Source: Hypericibacter terrae (GTDB lineage Bacteria; Pseudomonadota; Alphaproteobacteria; Dongiales; Dongiaceae). Taken from it: a DNA stretch of 64,000 nucleotides. Below are positions 35,087 to 44,187 of this stretch, piece after piece. Positions within the stretch are counted from its first letter, which is position 1. Every line of letters begins with the position of its first letter. Location: NCBI RefSeq assembly GCF_008728855.1, contig NZ_CP042906.1, forward strand, positions 5,671,001 to 5,735,000, written 5' to 3'. Below the pieces are notes generated by a model that was not told the origin of the DNA, did no database searches, and saw only the letters and a program-made list of their open reading frames with translations. A program made the translations under genes and the position numbers.

Positions 35087-36264
35087 GCGCTCGCCAGCGC
35101 AGGGCCGCCCGCCGCGCGCTGCGCCCGCAACGAGGCGGCCATGAGAATCTCGTCGAGGGCCGCCGCCGCCACCGCCAGACGATGATCGGCGGCGACTTTG
35201 TTCAGCGCCGCGTGGCGCATCTGCTGGCCCCGCTGCGGCGCATCGAGCAGCAACCGCACGGCTGCCGCGAAAGCGGGCGCATCGCCCAGCGCCGGCAGCA
35301 ACCCGGTGGCGCCGCTGGCCACGATCGAAGCGACTCCGGGACTGTCGCCCGCGACCACCGGCAGGCCGGCCGCCTGCGCCTCGAGCAGGGCCATGCCATA
35401 GGCCTCGTTGATCGCGGGCCACACCATGACGTCGCTGGAGACATAGGCCGCGGCCAGGCGCTCGGCACCGAGCGCGCCGGCAAAACGCAGCCGTTCCGAT
35501 CCCAGCGGTGCCAGCGCCGCCTCGACCTCGGGGCGGGCCGGGCCGTCGCCCACCACCAGCAGCTGCCAGCGGCGATCCATGAGGGCGGCCAGGGCCTCGG
35601 CCAGCAGGCGATAGGAGGCGAGCTTGTCGCCCGGCCGCATCATCCCCACGGCCAGCAGCCAGGGCTGCTCCGGGTCGAGCCCATAGGCTGTCATGATCTC
35701 GCGCTTGTGGCGCAGCCTTGCCGCCATCGCGGCCTGGAACGGACCCTCGTCGAGAAAGGGCTTCAGCAGGTACAGGCGATCGGACGCCACCAGCGGCCGC
35801 ACGCAGGCCATATCGGTCGGATTGAGCGCGATCACTGCATCCGCGCGCCGGATCGCGGCCTCGACCGCGGCATGGCTCTCGGCCCAGGAGCCTTGCGCGC
35901 GCTTGGGCGCATGCGACGCCTCGACCACGACATAGGCCAGGCCCAGCGCATCGGCGACACGCGGCCCGATCCAGTCGGGCGCCTTGTAATAAAGATGGTA
36001 GGTGAGCCAGAGGGTCGGCCGCGCCGTCGCCGGCAAAGCCTGCCAGCGCCGGATGAGCCGCTCGGCCTGCTGGCGGCCGATCGCGGCGCGCTCCGACTGG
36101 CTCGCCGGGTCTCCGGCGGCCTCGCGCGAGCGCAGCCGGCTCGCCAGCATGACTTCGTGATTCCCCTTGGCGAGGGCCGCCATCAGCAGCCGCGCCATGG
36201 CGCGGTCGCCCGAGGGCACCGGATGGCCCGGCGGCTTCAGCGGTGCGTAGAACGCGACCTTCAT
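35083..36264 (-). CDS. Glycosyltransferase family 4 protein
   Basis: 393 aa GT-B enzyme. The N-terminal domain starts MKVAFYAPLKPPGHPVPSGD. The C-terminal GT4 blocks are WLLAVGMMRPGDK, LLVVGDGPARPE and the E-x7-E-type motif INEAYGMALLEAQAAGLPVV. It would add a sugar from a nucleotide donor onto a growing glycan at the cytosolic membrane face. It overlaps the next upstream glycosyltransferase gene (ATGA at 36261-36264). Confidence 0.9.
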   Translation of the reverse strand: MKVAFYAPLKPPGHPVPSGDRAMARLLMAALAKGNHEVMLASRLRSREAAGDPASQSERAAIGRQQAERLIRRWQALPATARPTLWLTYHLYYKAPDWIGPRVADALGLAYVVVEASHAPKRAQGSWAESHAAVEAAIRRADAVIALNPTDMACVRPLVASDRLYLLKPFLDEGPFQAAMAARLRHKREIMTAYGLDPEQPWLLAVGMMRPGDKLASYRLLAEALAALMDRRWQLLVVGDGPARPEVEAALAPLGSERLRFAGALGAERLAAAYVSSDVMVWPAINEAYGMALLEAQAAGLPVVAGDSPGVASIVASGATGLLPALGDAPAFAAAVRLLLDAPQRGQQMRHAALNKVAADHRLAVAAAALDEILMAASLRAQRAAGGPALASA

Positions 36265-37550
36265 GAGCGCAGGCCCACGGCCGCGCGCGCGACCCGCCGC
36301 GAATCGGCCTGCGCCGCTGGATCGGCAAGCCCGAATTTGCGGGCCAGCAGCTCGATCCCGTCGGTCATGTCGAACGCGCGCCGCACCCGCGCCTGGCCTG
36401 CGGCGCCCAGCGTCTCCCGCTGCTGCGGATCGCGGATCAGCTGCTCCATCGCCTGGGCCAGCGCCTCTTCATCGCCCGCCGGCACCAGCCAACCGTTGCC
36501 GCGGTCCTCGATCAATTCACCGATGCCGGGCAGTTGCGTAGAGAGGACGGCGAGCCCCTGGCTCTGGGCTTCCATCAGCACATTGGGCAGCCCGTCGCGA
36601 TCGCCGTCGGGCGCGACCCGGCTTGCCAGCACGAAGAGATCGGCGTCGCCATAGGCCGCGAGAACGACCTCCTGCGGCTGCGCGCCCCGCCAGTCGATCC
36701 GGTCCGCGAGCCCGAGGCGGGCGGCCTCGCGCTGCAGCGCCGGCTTGAGCGGGCCGCCGCCGATTTGAACCAGGCGCCAGGCGAGATCGCGCGGCAAGCG
36801 GCCTAGGGCGGCCAGCAGAACGTCGTAACCCTTCTTGGGGACCAGGCGGCCGACCGAGAGCAGCCGGACGGGCGCTCGCGCATCGCTGCCGTCGCGGCGT
36901 CCGTCGTGTCGAAGGGCCGGTGCCGGGAAGCGCTGCAGATCGAGACCGTGATGGGCGAGCGTGACGGTCGCGGGCCCCGGCGCCAGTGCCGCCAGATGAT
37001 CGCGGCCCTGGGCGGTGCAGGTCACCAGCCAGTCGAGGCTCGCGAGCTTCTCGCGCTTCTCCCACTCGGGCGTGATCCAGATGTCCTTGGCATGGGCCGA
37101 GCCGCTCCAGGGCAGGTCGAGCAGCAGGGCGGCGTAGCGGGCGACCGAAGCCGGGGTGTGGAGGAAATGCGCGTGCAGCCGCTCCACGCCCGGCGCCAGC
37201 TCGGCCGCCAGCACCAGCGCCTGGCCGAAGCGGCGCACGCGGTTGCGGGTCGGATCGCGCCGCAGATCCTTGAGGAACGCTCGGAACAGGAGGGGATAGC
37301 GGCGATGACGGTGCAGCCTGCGCCAGGCGCGCAGCACGCGCCGCGGCTCCTGATGCAGATATTCGGGCAGATAAAGGATCGGCGCTTTGATCTCGCGATG
37401 GACCGGATGGACCGCGCGATCGGTCGGATGGCGCAGCGACACGATCCGGATGTCGAGGCCGCGCTGCTCGAGCGCGCGGATCTCCTGCGCGATGAAGGTC
37501 TCCGACAGCCGCGGATAGCCTTTGAGCAGAAAGGCGACGGTGCCTGCCAA
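36261..37550 (-). CDS. Glycosyltransferase family 4 protein
   Basis: 429 aa. It opens with VAFLLKGYPRLSETFIAQEI, a motif common in colanic-acid/exopolysaccharide-type GT4 enzymes. The C-terminal blocks are RLLSVGRLVPKKGYDVLL and DGDRDGLPNVLMEAQSQGLAVL, which include the conserved acidic pair. The start is TTG 37550, preceded by AGGA. It is the first gene of the ten-gene overlapping operon; 173 bases separate it from the MurG-like gene upstream. Likely role: polysaccharide or glycolipid assembly. Confidence 0.9.
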   Translation of the reverse strand: MAGTVAFLLKGYPRLSETFIAQEIRALEQRGLDIRIVSLRHPTDRAVHPVHREIKAPILYLPEYLHQEPRRVLRAWRRLHRHRRYPLLFRAFLKDLRRDPTRNRVRRFGQALVLAAELAPGVERLHAHFLHTPASVARYAALLLDLPWSGSAHAKDIWITPEWEKREKLASLDWLVTCTAQGRDHLAALAPGPATVTLAHHGLDLQRFPAPALRHDGRRDGSDARAPVRLLSVGRLVPKKGYDVLLAALGRLPRDLAWRLVQIGGGPLKPALQREAARLGLADRIDWRGAQPQEVVLAAYGDADLFVLASRVAPDGDRDGLPNVLMEAQSQGLAVLSTQLPGIGELIEDRGNGWLVPAGDEEALAQAMEQLIRDPQQRETLGAAGQARVRRAFDMTDGIELLARKFGLADPAAQADSRRVARAAVGLRS

Positions 37551-37723
37551 GGGGGTCCTAAAGCCTCGCCATCAGCCGACGGCCGCGCCGGCCCGGAGAG
37601 GCCGGCCGCGCGCCGGGCCCGCGATCATGACCGAGCCGGACCGGCGCTGTCGAGCGGCGCGGCATGACGGGAAACATCAACGCGATCCGGATGTTGAGCG
37701 GGGTTCTCGGGCGCGGCCGGCGG

Positions 37724-38968
37724 TCAGCCGAGGCCGACGGCCGGATTGTAGGTGGCGCGGCGGATCTTGGGCTGGCGCTCGCGGGCCAGCCATTGCTGGG
37801 CCAGGCGGTTTACGTTGTAGAGCCCGTCCAGCAGGCCCGGCACCACGACCTGCGACGGCAACCGTTGCTGCGGCAGCTGGCGCAAGGCCGTCGCCATCAG
37901 ATGCGGATCGCGGTTGCTGTCTTCCTCGGTGACCATCTGGCAGAGACCCAGATCGGCGGCGCGCGCCGCGCGGATATATTGCTCGCGGCGCGGATGCATG
38001 CGCGGCACGATGAGCGCGCGTTTGTCGAAGGAGAGGATCTCGCAGAAAGTGTTGTAGCCGCCCATCGCCACCACGCCGACCGCTGCCGCCATCAGATGCT
38101 CCATCTGGGCATCGAAGGTGATGGCCTCGACATTGGGCAGCTGCGAGGCGCGCGCCAGGAACTCGCCCTGGCGTTCGGACTGCATGAAGGGTCCGAGCAC
38201 CAGCAGGGCCGGATAGGGCAGCGCGCGGTCATGCTCATAGGCCGAGAGCACCCAGTCGATCACCCCTTCGCCGTCGCCGCCGCCGCCGGTCGTCACCAGC
38301 AGATAGGGGCTGGTGATCTTCTGCAGATGCGTCATCTGGCCATGGGCCGCGGACAGCGTGCGGGGCAGATAGCCCGTGTAGGTCATGCGCTTGCGCACCG
38401 ACCACGGGATATCGAGACCGGCCAGCGGATCGCCGCAGACCTGCGGCAGGCCATAGACCCAGATATCGTCATAGAGATCGGCCACGGCGGGGACGACGCG
38501 CTTGCGCTCCCATTCGGGCGCCAGCAGGGCGGGCTCGTCCAGCACGTCGCGCAGGCCCAGGATCAGGGGCGTGCCGCGCTCGCGCAGCATCTCCAAGGTC
38601 TCGAGCGCTTCGCCGCGCAGGCCGAGCGGCTCCTTGTCGACGATGAAGAGATCGGGATCGAAGATATCGGCGGTGTGGCGGATGATCGAGGCCCGCATCG
38701 CCAGCGTCTCCTCGATATCGATCAGGAGGCTGAGCGAGGTGTAGTCGCCGTTGCGCAGCTTGATCACGCCGGGAATGCGGACGAAATCCACGCGCGCCCT
38801 GAAATCGAACGAGCCGATGATCGGCGAGCCCGTCAGGATCAGGACCGAGAGTTCCTTGTTGCGTTCGACCAGCGAATGCGCGATCGCGCGGCAACGGCGC
38901 AGATGGCCGAGGCCGAAGGTATCGTGGCTGTAAATCAGCACGCGGGCGTTTCGACGCGCTTCGCTCAT
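37724..38968 (-). CDS. MurG-like glycosyltransferase
   Basis: 414 aa. The N-terminus VLIYSHDTFGLGHLRRCRAIA has the GHLRR loop typical of this family. A second half has LLVTTGGGGDGEGVIDW and AMGGYNTFCEILSFDKRALIVPR, the donor-binding region. It is a paralogue of the 33264-34430 product. It lies upstream of, and in the same direction as, the long glycan/ABC operon and may be its first gene, although the 173-base gap could hold another promoter. ATG 38968 is used. Confidence 0.85.
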   Translation of the reverse strand: MSEARRNARVLIYSHDTFGLGHLRRCRAIAHSLVERNKELSVLILTGSPIIGSFDFRARVDFVRIPGVIKLRNGDYTSLSLLIDIEETLAMRASIIRHTADIFDPDLFIVDKEPLGLRGEALETLEMLRERGTPLILGLRDVLDEPALLAPEWERKRVVPAVADLYDDIWVYGLPQVCGDPLAGLDIPWSVRKRMTYTGYLPRTLSAAHGQMTHLQKITSPYLLVTTGGGGDGEGVIDWVLSAYEHDRALPYPALLVLGPFMQSERQGEFLARASQLPNVEAITFDAQMEHLMAAAVGVVAMGGYNTFCEILSFDKRALIVPRMHPRREQYIRAARAADLGLCQMVTEEDSNRDPHLMATALRQLPQQRLPSQVVVPGLLDGLYNVNRLAQQWLARERQPKIRRATYNPAVGLG

Positions 38969-39176
38969 TCTGGACGGCCGCTGGCGTTTACAATTCGATT
39001 TCCCCGGGGCGGGACTATGCCACAGCGGCAAATCCCGAAGAAAGCGAACTTATCGGGAAAATCCTAAGACTCCCCATAGCTTGGCGCTATTCCGGGCGGC
39101 CCCCGGTTGGCTATGGTAAGGGAGAGATGAAGGGACGGCCTGTGGCGGCGCCGCTCCCGAGGGCGGGGGAATCCGG

Positions 39177-41900
39177 TTGGAATCCAATCTTTTCAAATAC
39201 ATATGGCGGCATAGCAAGACCGAGCAGCTGGTCATCCTCGGCATCGTCGCGCTGTCCCAGCTGTTCTATTTCCTCTCCCTGGATCTGCCCAAGGCGATCG
39301 TCAACCGGGCGATCCAGGGCCAGGCCTTTACCGGCGGCAACACCACCACCCTGTTCTTTCCGATCGCCTTCAACGTGCCGGGCTTCCTCCAGGGCCTCTT
39401 CGGCAAGGGCCATGTGACCCTCTATGAGGGCTTCCCCCTCGAGCAGATCCCCTACCTGGTCGCGCTCAGCCTGCTGTTCCTGCTCCTCGTCATCATCAAC
39501 GGCGTCTTCAAGCTGCAGATCAACACGCAGAAGGGCCGGATGGGCGAGCGCATGCTGCGCCGCCTGCGCTACGAGCTGTTCGACCGGGTCCTGCGCTTCC
39601 CGCAGCTTCACTTCCGCCGCGTCAAGCAGGCCGAGATCGCCACCATGATCAAGGACGAGGTGGAGCCCCTGGGCGGCTTCATCGGCGATGCCTTCGTGGC
39701 GCCGGCCTTCCTCGGCGGCCAGGCGATCACGGCGCTGGCCTTCATCCTGGCCCAGAGCTGGCTGCTCGGCACCATCACGGTGGTGATCCTGCTGGCCCAG
39801 GCCATCATCATTCCAAAGCTGCGCGTCAAGGTGCTGTTGCTGGGCAAGGCGCGCCAGCTGACGGCGCGCCAATTGGCCGGCCGCATCGCCGAATGCGTCG
39901 ACGGCTCGCCCGACATCCATGCCCACGACACCTCGAACTATGAGCGGGCCGACATCGCCACCCGGCTCGCGCGCATCTTCGACATCCGGTTCGATCTCTA
40001 TCAGCGCAAGTTCGCGGTGAAGTTCCTGAACAACATGCTGGCGCAGATGACGCCCTTCCTCTTCTACCTGGTGGGCGGCTATCTCGCGATCACGGGTCAT
40101 CTCGATATCGGCGGCCTGGTGGCGGTGATCTCCGCCTACAAGGACCTGCCGGGGCCGGTGAAGGAGCTGATCGACTGGGATCAGCAGCGCCAGTCCGTCC
40201 AGATCCAGTATGAGCAGGTGGTCGATCAATTCCAGCCGGACGGCGTGCTCGCCGCCGAACTGCAGGCGATCGACGCCTCGGCGCCGGCACTCGAAGGCGA
40301 TGTGGCTTTCTCCAACCTCACCGTCATCGACGAAGCCGGATCGCGGGTCCTCGACGGCATCGCCGTGAATTTTCCGCTGAGCTCCAAGATCGCGGTGATC
40401 GGCCCGGGCGGCAGCGGCCGCGAGGGACTGGCGCTGGCTCTGATGCGGCTGATGCCCTCGGCCGCCGGCGGCATCTCGATCGGCGGCAAGAATCTGGCCG
40501 ACATGCCAGAGGCGGTCATCGGCCGGCACATCGCCTATGCCGGTCCCGAGCCCTATCTCTTCCCCCTGTCGGTGCGCGAGAACCTGATCTATGGGCTGAA
40601 GCATCGCCCGATACGGCTGCCGAAATATGAAGGGGAAGCCCTGGCGAAGCACGATGCCGTGGCGCGCGAAGCGCGGCGCGCGGGCAATCCGGACTTCGAT
40701 CTCAACGCCGACTGGATCGACTATGAATCCGCCGGTGTCGAGGGGCCCGAGGGGCTGGAGGCGAAGCTGACGGCCCTGCTGAAGACCATCGAGCTCGACG
40801 AGGACGTCTATCAGCTGGGGCTTCGCGGCACGATCGATCCGACCCAGCGGCCCGATCTCGCCATCGCCGTCGTCGCCGCCCGCAAGGACCTGGCGCGCCG
40901 GCTGTCCGACCCGCAACTGGCAGCCCTGGTCGAGCCCTTCGATCCCGACCGCTACAACAAGAACATGTCGGTCGCGGAGAATCTGCTGTTCGGCACCGCC
41001 AAGGGCGACCTCGCGCCCGAGCGGCTGGTCGAGAACGATTATATCCGCGAGGTGCTGGGGCGCCTCGGCCTGGTGGACACGCTGGTCGATATGGGCCGCC
41101 AGATCGCCGAGACCATGATCGAGATCTTCGCCGATCTGCCGCCGGGTCATCCCTTCTTCGAGCAGTTCAGCTTCATCGGCGCGGAAGATCTTCCGCAGTT
41201 TCGCGCGATCCTCGGCCAGTGGGGCAAGTCGGGTGTGACCGGGCTGGACAAGAACGCCCGGGTCCGGTTGATCCAGCTGACGCTGCCCTATATCGAGGCC
41301 CGCCATCGCTTGGGGCTGGTGGACGAAACCATGGAACGCCGCCTGCTCGAGGCGCGGCGCGCCTTCGCGCAAGGCCTGCCCGACGCGCTCAAGGGCTCGA
41401 TCGAGTTCTATGACCATGAGCGCTACAACGCGATCGCCAGCCTGCAGGACAACATCCTGTTCGGACGCCTGGTCTATGGCCAGGCGCAGGCGGCCCAGAA
41501 GATCGGCCGCCTGATCGCCGAGGTGCTCGATGCCCGCCATTTGCGGGAATCGGTTCTGGGCGTCGGGCTCGATTTCCAGGTGGGGATCGCCGGCAAGCGC
41601 CTGACCGCCGCCCAGCGCCAGAAGATCGGTCTCGGCCGCGCCCTCCTGAAACGCCCGCAATTGCTGGTGCTGAACGAAGCGACCTCGCTCCTGGACAATG
41701 CCAGCCAGATGCGGATCGCCGAAACGATCCTCGGCGACAAGGAGGGTTTCGGCGTGCTGTGGGTCCTGCATCGCGCCGACCTGGCGCGCCGGTTCGATCG
41801 CGTCCTGGTCATGCGCGACGGGCGGTTGCAGGAGCAGGGGCCGCCGGCCGATCTCGACCGCTCCGGCACGACCTTTCACGAACTGGTCAGCGCGGCTTGA
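39177..41900 (+). CDS. ABC transporter-like protein with degenerate ATPase domain and large internal insertion
   Basis: 907 aa from TTG 39177. An N-terminal transmembrane domain (about 20-330) with six or so helices resembles an exporter half (QKGRMGERMLRRLRYELFDRVLRF as the coupling region, shown in part). The ATPase domain then departs from consensus. Walker A at 409-416 reads GPGGSGRE, with Lys to Arg and Ser/Thr to Glu. The Q-loop Gln is absent (YAGPEPYLF). The signature at 809-813 is LTAAQ, not LSGGQ. Walker B is LLVLNEATS, Asp to Asn. The H-loop His (LHRAD) is kept. Walker A to signature spans 400 residues rather than about 100-110, and the insert holds two extra copies of the SVRENLIYG-type motif. 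It is the first gene of a three-gene set with a cNMP-binding protein and a methyltransferase. Confidence 0.85.
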   Translation: MESNLFKYIWRHSKTEQLVILGIVALSQLFYFLSLDLPKAIVNRAIQGQAFTGGNTTTLFFPIAFNVPGFLQGLFGKGHVTLYEGFPLEQIPYLVALSLLFLLLVIINGVFKLQINTQKGRMGERMLRRLRYELFDRVLRFPQLHFRRVKQAEIATMIKDEVEPLGGFIGDAFVAPAFLGGQAITALAFILAQSWLLGTITVVILLAQAIIIPKLRVKVLLLGKARQLTARQLAGRIAECVDGSPDIHAHDTSNYERADIATRLARIFDIRFDLYQRKFAVKFLNNMLAQMTPFLFYLVGGYLAITGHLDIGGLVAVISAYKDLPGPVKELIDWDQQRQSVQIQYEQVVDQFQPDGVLAAELQAIDASAPALEGDVAFSNLTVIDEAGSRVLDGIAVNFPLSSKIAVIGPGGSGREGLALALMRLMPSAAGGISIGGKNLADMPEAVIGRHIAYAGPEPYLFPLSVRENLIYGLKHRPIRLPKYEGEALAKHDAVAREARRAGNPDFDLNADWIDYESAGVEGPEGLEAKLTALLKTIELDEDVYQLGLRGTIDPTQRPDLAIAVVAARKDLARRLSDPQLAALVEPFDPDRYNKNMSVAENLLFGTAKGDLAPERLVENDYIREVLGRLGLVDTLVDMGRQIAETMIEIFADLPPGHPFFEQFSFIGAEDLPQFRAILGQWGKSGVTGLDKNARVRLIQLTLPYIEARHRLGLVDETMERRLLEARRAFAQGLPDALKGSIEFYDHERYNAIASLQDNILFGRLVYGQAQAAQKIGRLIAEVLDARHLRESVLGVGLDFQVGIAGKRLTAAQRQKIGLGRALLKRPQLLVLNEATSLLDNASQMRIAETILGDKEGFGVLWVLHRADLARRFDRVLVMRDGRLQEQGPPADLDRSGTTFHELVSAA

Positions 41901-41956
41901 GCCGGCGGACCGCAGCAACCATCTACTGTTAACGGGCCCGGGATAGGAGGCCACAG

Positions 41957-42424
41957 ATGAGCATCAATCAGGAAGTCGAACTGCTGCGACGCATCCCGAT
42001 GTTCTCGAAGATCGATCCGGCGAAATTGCGCCTGCTCGCCTTCGCCAGCGAACGCGTGACGTTTCCGTCAGGCGAGGTGCTGTTCCATCAAGGGGATCCT
42101 GCCGATGCCGCCTATCTCATCATCGACGGCAGCGTGTCGGTAACGGTCGAGCTCGCGAGCGGGCCCCTGCTGGTGGCCAAGGTCGGCAAGGATCAAATCG
42201 TCGGCGAGATCGGCATCATCTGCGACGTGCCCCGCACCGCGACCATCACCGCCGAGATGCCCACGATCACGCTCAAGATCACGCGCGATCTCTTCTTCCA
42301 GATGATCAACGATTTTCCCGTCATGGGCGTCGAGATCATGCGGGTGCTCGCGCACCGGCTGGAGCACACCACCGCGCAGCTTCGAAACTGCCAGCAACGG
42401 CTCAATCAAATGGAACATGCGTGA
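41957..42424 (+). CDS. Cyclic nucleotide-binding domain protein
   Basis: 155 aa, essentially a single CAP-type cNMP-binding domain. The phosphate-binding cassette reads VGEIGIICDVPRTATI, with the Glu and Arg that contact the ribose and phosphate in the family. There is no HTH or other output domain. A GGAGG site lies 8 bases before the ATG. It follows the ABC-like gene by 56 bases and probably senses cAMP or cGMP (or a related nucleotide) to regulate that protein (inference). Confidence 0.9.
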   Translation: MSINQEVELLRRIPMFSKIDPAKLRLLAFASERVTFPSGEVLFHQGDPADAAYLIIDGSVSVTVELASGPLLVAKVGKDQIVGEIGIICDVPRTATITAEMPTITLKITRDLFFQMINDFPVMGVEIMRVLAHRLEHTTAQLRNCQQRLNQMEHA

Positions 42425-42461
42425 AGCGTAACAAGAGGCCGATCGCCGCCGGCAGTGCCGC

Positions 42462-42953
42462 ATGAGCCGGCTCGACTCCTACATCCGCCGCATGCAGGCC
42501 CAGAAACTCTGTCTCGACCGGGCGGCACAGCTGATCGGCACGCGACCGGGGCCGATCCTCGAGTTGGGCTTCGGCAATGGCCGCACCTACGATCATCTGC
42601 GCGAATTGTTTCCGGGGCGGAAGATCTATGTCTTCGACCGGCAGATCAATCCGCATCCGGACTGCGTGCCGCCCACGGACATGGTGCGATTGGGCGATGC
42701 CCGCGAGACCCTGCCGCGTTTCCTCGAAGGCGCACCCGAGCCGGCGGTCCTGATCCACACCGATATCGGCACCGGCGACAAGACCGCGAGCCTGCGGCTG
42801 GCGCAGGATCTGGCGCCGACGATAGCCCGCCTGCTGGCGCCGGGCGGCCTGGTCGCGGGCGATCAGCCCTTGCCCGACGACGGGCTCGAGCCGCTGCCGC
42901 TGCCCGAGGGCGTGAAGGTCGGGCGCTATCACTTCTATCGCCGCAGAGCCTAG
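42462..42953 (+). CDS. Small class I SAM-dependent methyltransferase
   Basis: 163 aa. Motif I reads PILELGFGNGRTYDHL, followed by the acidic IYVFDRQIN. The chain is shorter than most methyltransferases, stopping after a GRYHFYRRRA tail. The conserved RPLPDDGL segment near residue 140 may be the lid. It is the third gene of the ABC-like set (37 bases after the cNMP-binding gene). Substrate unknown. Confidence 0.85.
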   Translation: MSRLDSYIRRMQAQKLCLDRAAQLIGTRPGPILELGFGNGRTYDHLRELFPGRKIYVFDRQINPHPDCVPPTDMVRLGDARETLPRFLEGAPEPAVLIHTDIGTGDKTASLRLAQDLAPTIARLLAPGGLVAGDQPLPDDGLEPLPLPEGVKVGRYHFYRRRA

Positions 42954-42995
42954 CGCGGCGCCGATCCTTGCGGGATCGGCATTCGTGGCATCCGC

Positions 42996-43784
42996 TCAGG
43001 CGAAGTCGACCACCACCGGCACATGGTCGGAGGGCTGCGCCCAGCCGCGCGCCTCGCGCAGCACGGCCGCGCCCTTGAGCTTGCTCTTGAGCGGACGCGT
43101 CACCCAGATATGGTCGAGGCGCCGGCCGCGATCGGACGCTTCCCAGTCGGCGGCGCGGTAGCTCCACCAGCTATAGAGCTGGTCCTTGGGCGGAATGAAA
43201 TGGCGCACCGCGTCGGTCCAGCCCAGTCCCTCCTGCAGGCCGGTCAGCTTCTCCACCTCGATCGGCGTGTGGCTCACCACGTCGAGCAGCTGCTTATGCG
43301 ACCAGACATCGGTCTCGAGCGGCGCGATGTTGAGATCGCCCACCAGGATCATCTTGCGTTTGGCGTCCCGCTCGCTCGCGAACCAGTCCGTCATCTCGTC
43401 GAGGAAGTCGAGCTTGTGGGCGAATTTCGGATTGGCCTTGCGGTCGGGGATGTCGCCGCCCGCGGGCACATAGAAGTTGTGCAGCTCGACGCCGCCCGGC
43501 AGCGTGACCGCGAGATGGCGGCAATCGCCCTTGCCGCACCAGTCCGGACCTTCGACCGGCTCGAGCGGCAGGCGCGAGAGGATGGCGACGCCGTTATAGC
43601 TCTTCATGCCGCGCCAGCGCCGATGCGGGTGACCGCCCGGCAGCAGCTCCGCCTTGGGGAACAGGTCGTCATGGACCTTGATCTCCTGGAGGCAGATGAC
43701 GTCGGGGTCCCAGCGCTGCACCAGGCGCGCGAGATGGTCGAACCGCAGGCGAACCGAATTGACGTTCCAGGTGACGAGACGCAT
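42996..43784 (-). CDS. xthA: Exodeoxyribonuclease III
   Basis: 262 aa. The enzyme removes 3' blocks and cleaves abasic sites during base excision repair. The EEP-family residues are visible: Asn7 (WNVNSVR), Glu in ICLQEIK, Tyr/Asp in FYVPAG and VGDLNIAP, Asp in RLDHIWVT and the catalytic SDHVPVVV at the C-terminus. Start ATG 43784. In alphaproteobacteria xthA is often near lolA and ftsK, and those genes occur here 1.5 kb away on the same strand. Confidence 0.95.
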   Translation of the reverse strand: MRLVTWNVNSVRLRFDHLARLVQRWDPDVICLQEIKVHDDLFPKAELLPGGHPHRRWRGMKSYNGVAILSRLPLEPVEGPDWCGKGDCRHLAVTLPGGVELHNFYVPAGGDIPDRKANPKFAHKLDFLDEMTDWFASERDAKRKMILVGDLNIAPLETDVWSHKQLLDVVSHTPIEVEKLTGLQEGLGWTDAVRHFIPPKDQLYSWWSYRAADWEASDRGRRLDHIWVTRPLKSKLKGAAVLREARGWAQPSDHVPVVVDFA

Positions 43785-44101
43785 GCACCGTTCCGGATGG
43801 GGTGATGGGGGTGCCCGCTCGAGCGCGACAGGAGACGCGCGCGGGCCCGAATTCGAAGGCCGTTTCTTATAGCGCAAAGGGGCCGGCCGTCGACTCCGGC
43901 CGGCATGGTGGCCGGCGGGCCACAGGGGTCCGGAGATAAGATTCCTAGAGTTTCAGGTTTTCGTTGCCGGAGAAGGGCTTGAAGAAAGCCCGGTCCGAGG
44001 CGCGAACGCGGGTGGGACACCCGCGCTCGCGCCATCAGGGACCGGGGATCGGGCGACCCAGAGAGGCCTGCCCGACGGCCGCTGGAAGCTTGCCTGCGAA
44101 C

Positions 44102-44123
44102 GTGAAATCAGTTGCGATTTCAC
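44102..44123. repeat. Perfect inverted repeat GTGAAATC-N6-GATTTCAC
   Basis: An 8-bp perfect palindrome with a 6-base spacer. Flanks GCCT and AGGC could extend the stem across a bulge of six bases. Confidence 0.5.
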
Positions 44124-44156
44124 AGGCTTAGGCTCGATTCCAGGGCCTGAAAAGGC

Positions 44157-44187
44157 GAACGCCCGGCCAGGGGGAGACCGGGCGTTC
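44157..44187 (-). terminator. Terminator-like hairpin
   Basis: 10-bp perfect stem GAACGCCCGG/CCGGGCGTTC with an 11-base loop. Reading the minus strand, it is followed by GCCTTTTC, a short T-run. It would stop transcripts coming from the gene at 44350-45141. Confidence 0.5.
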
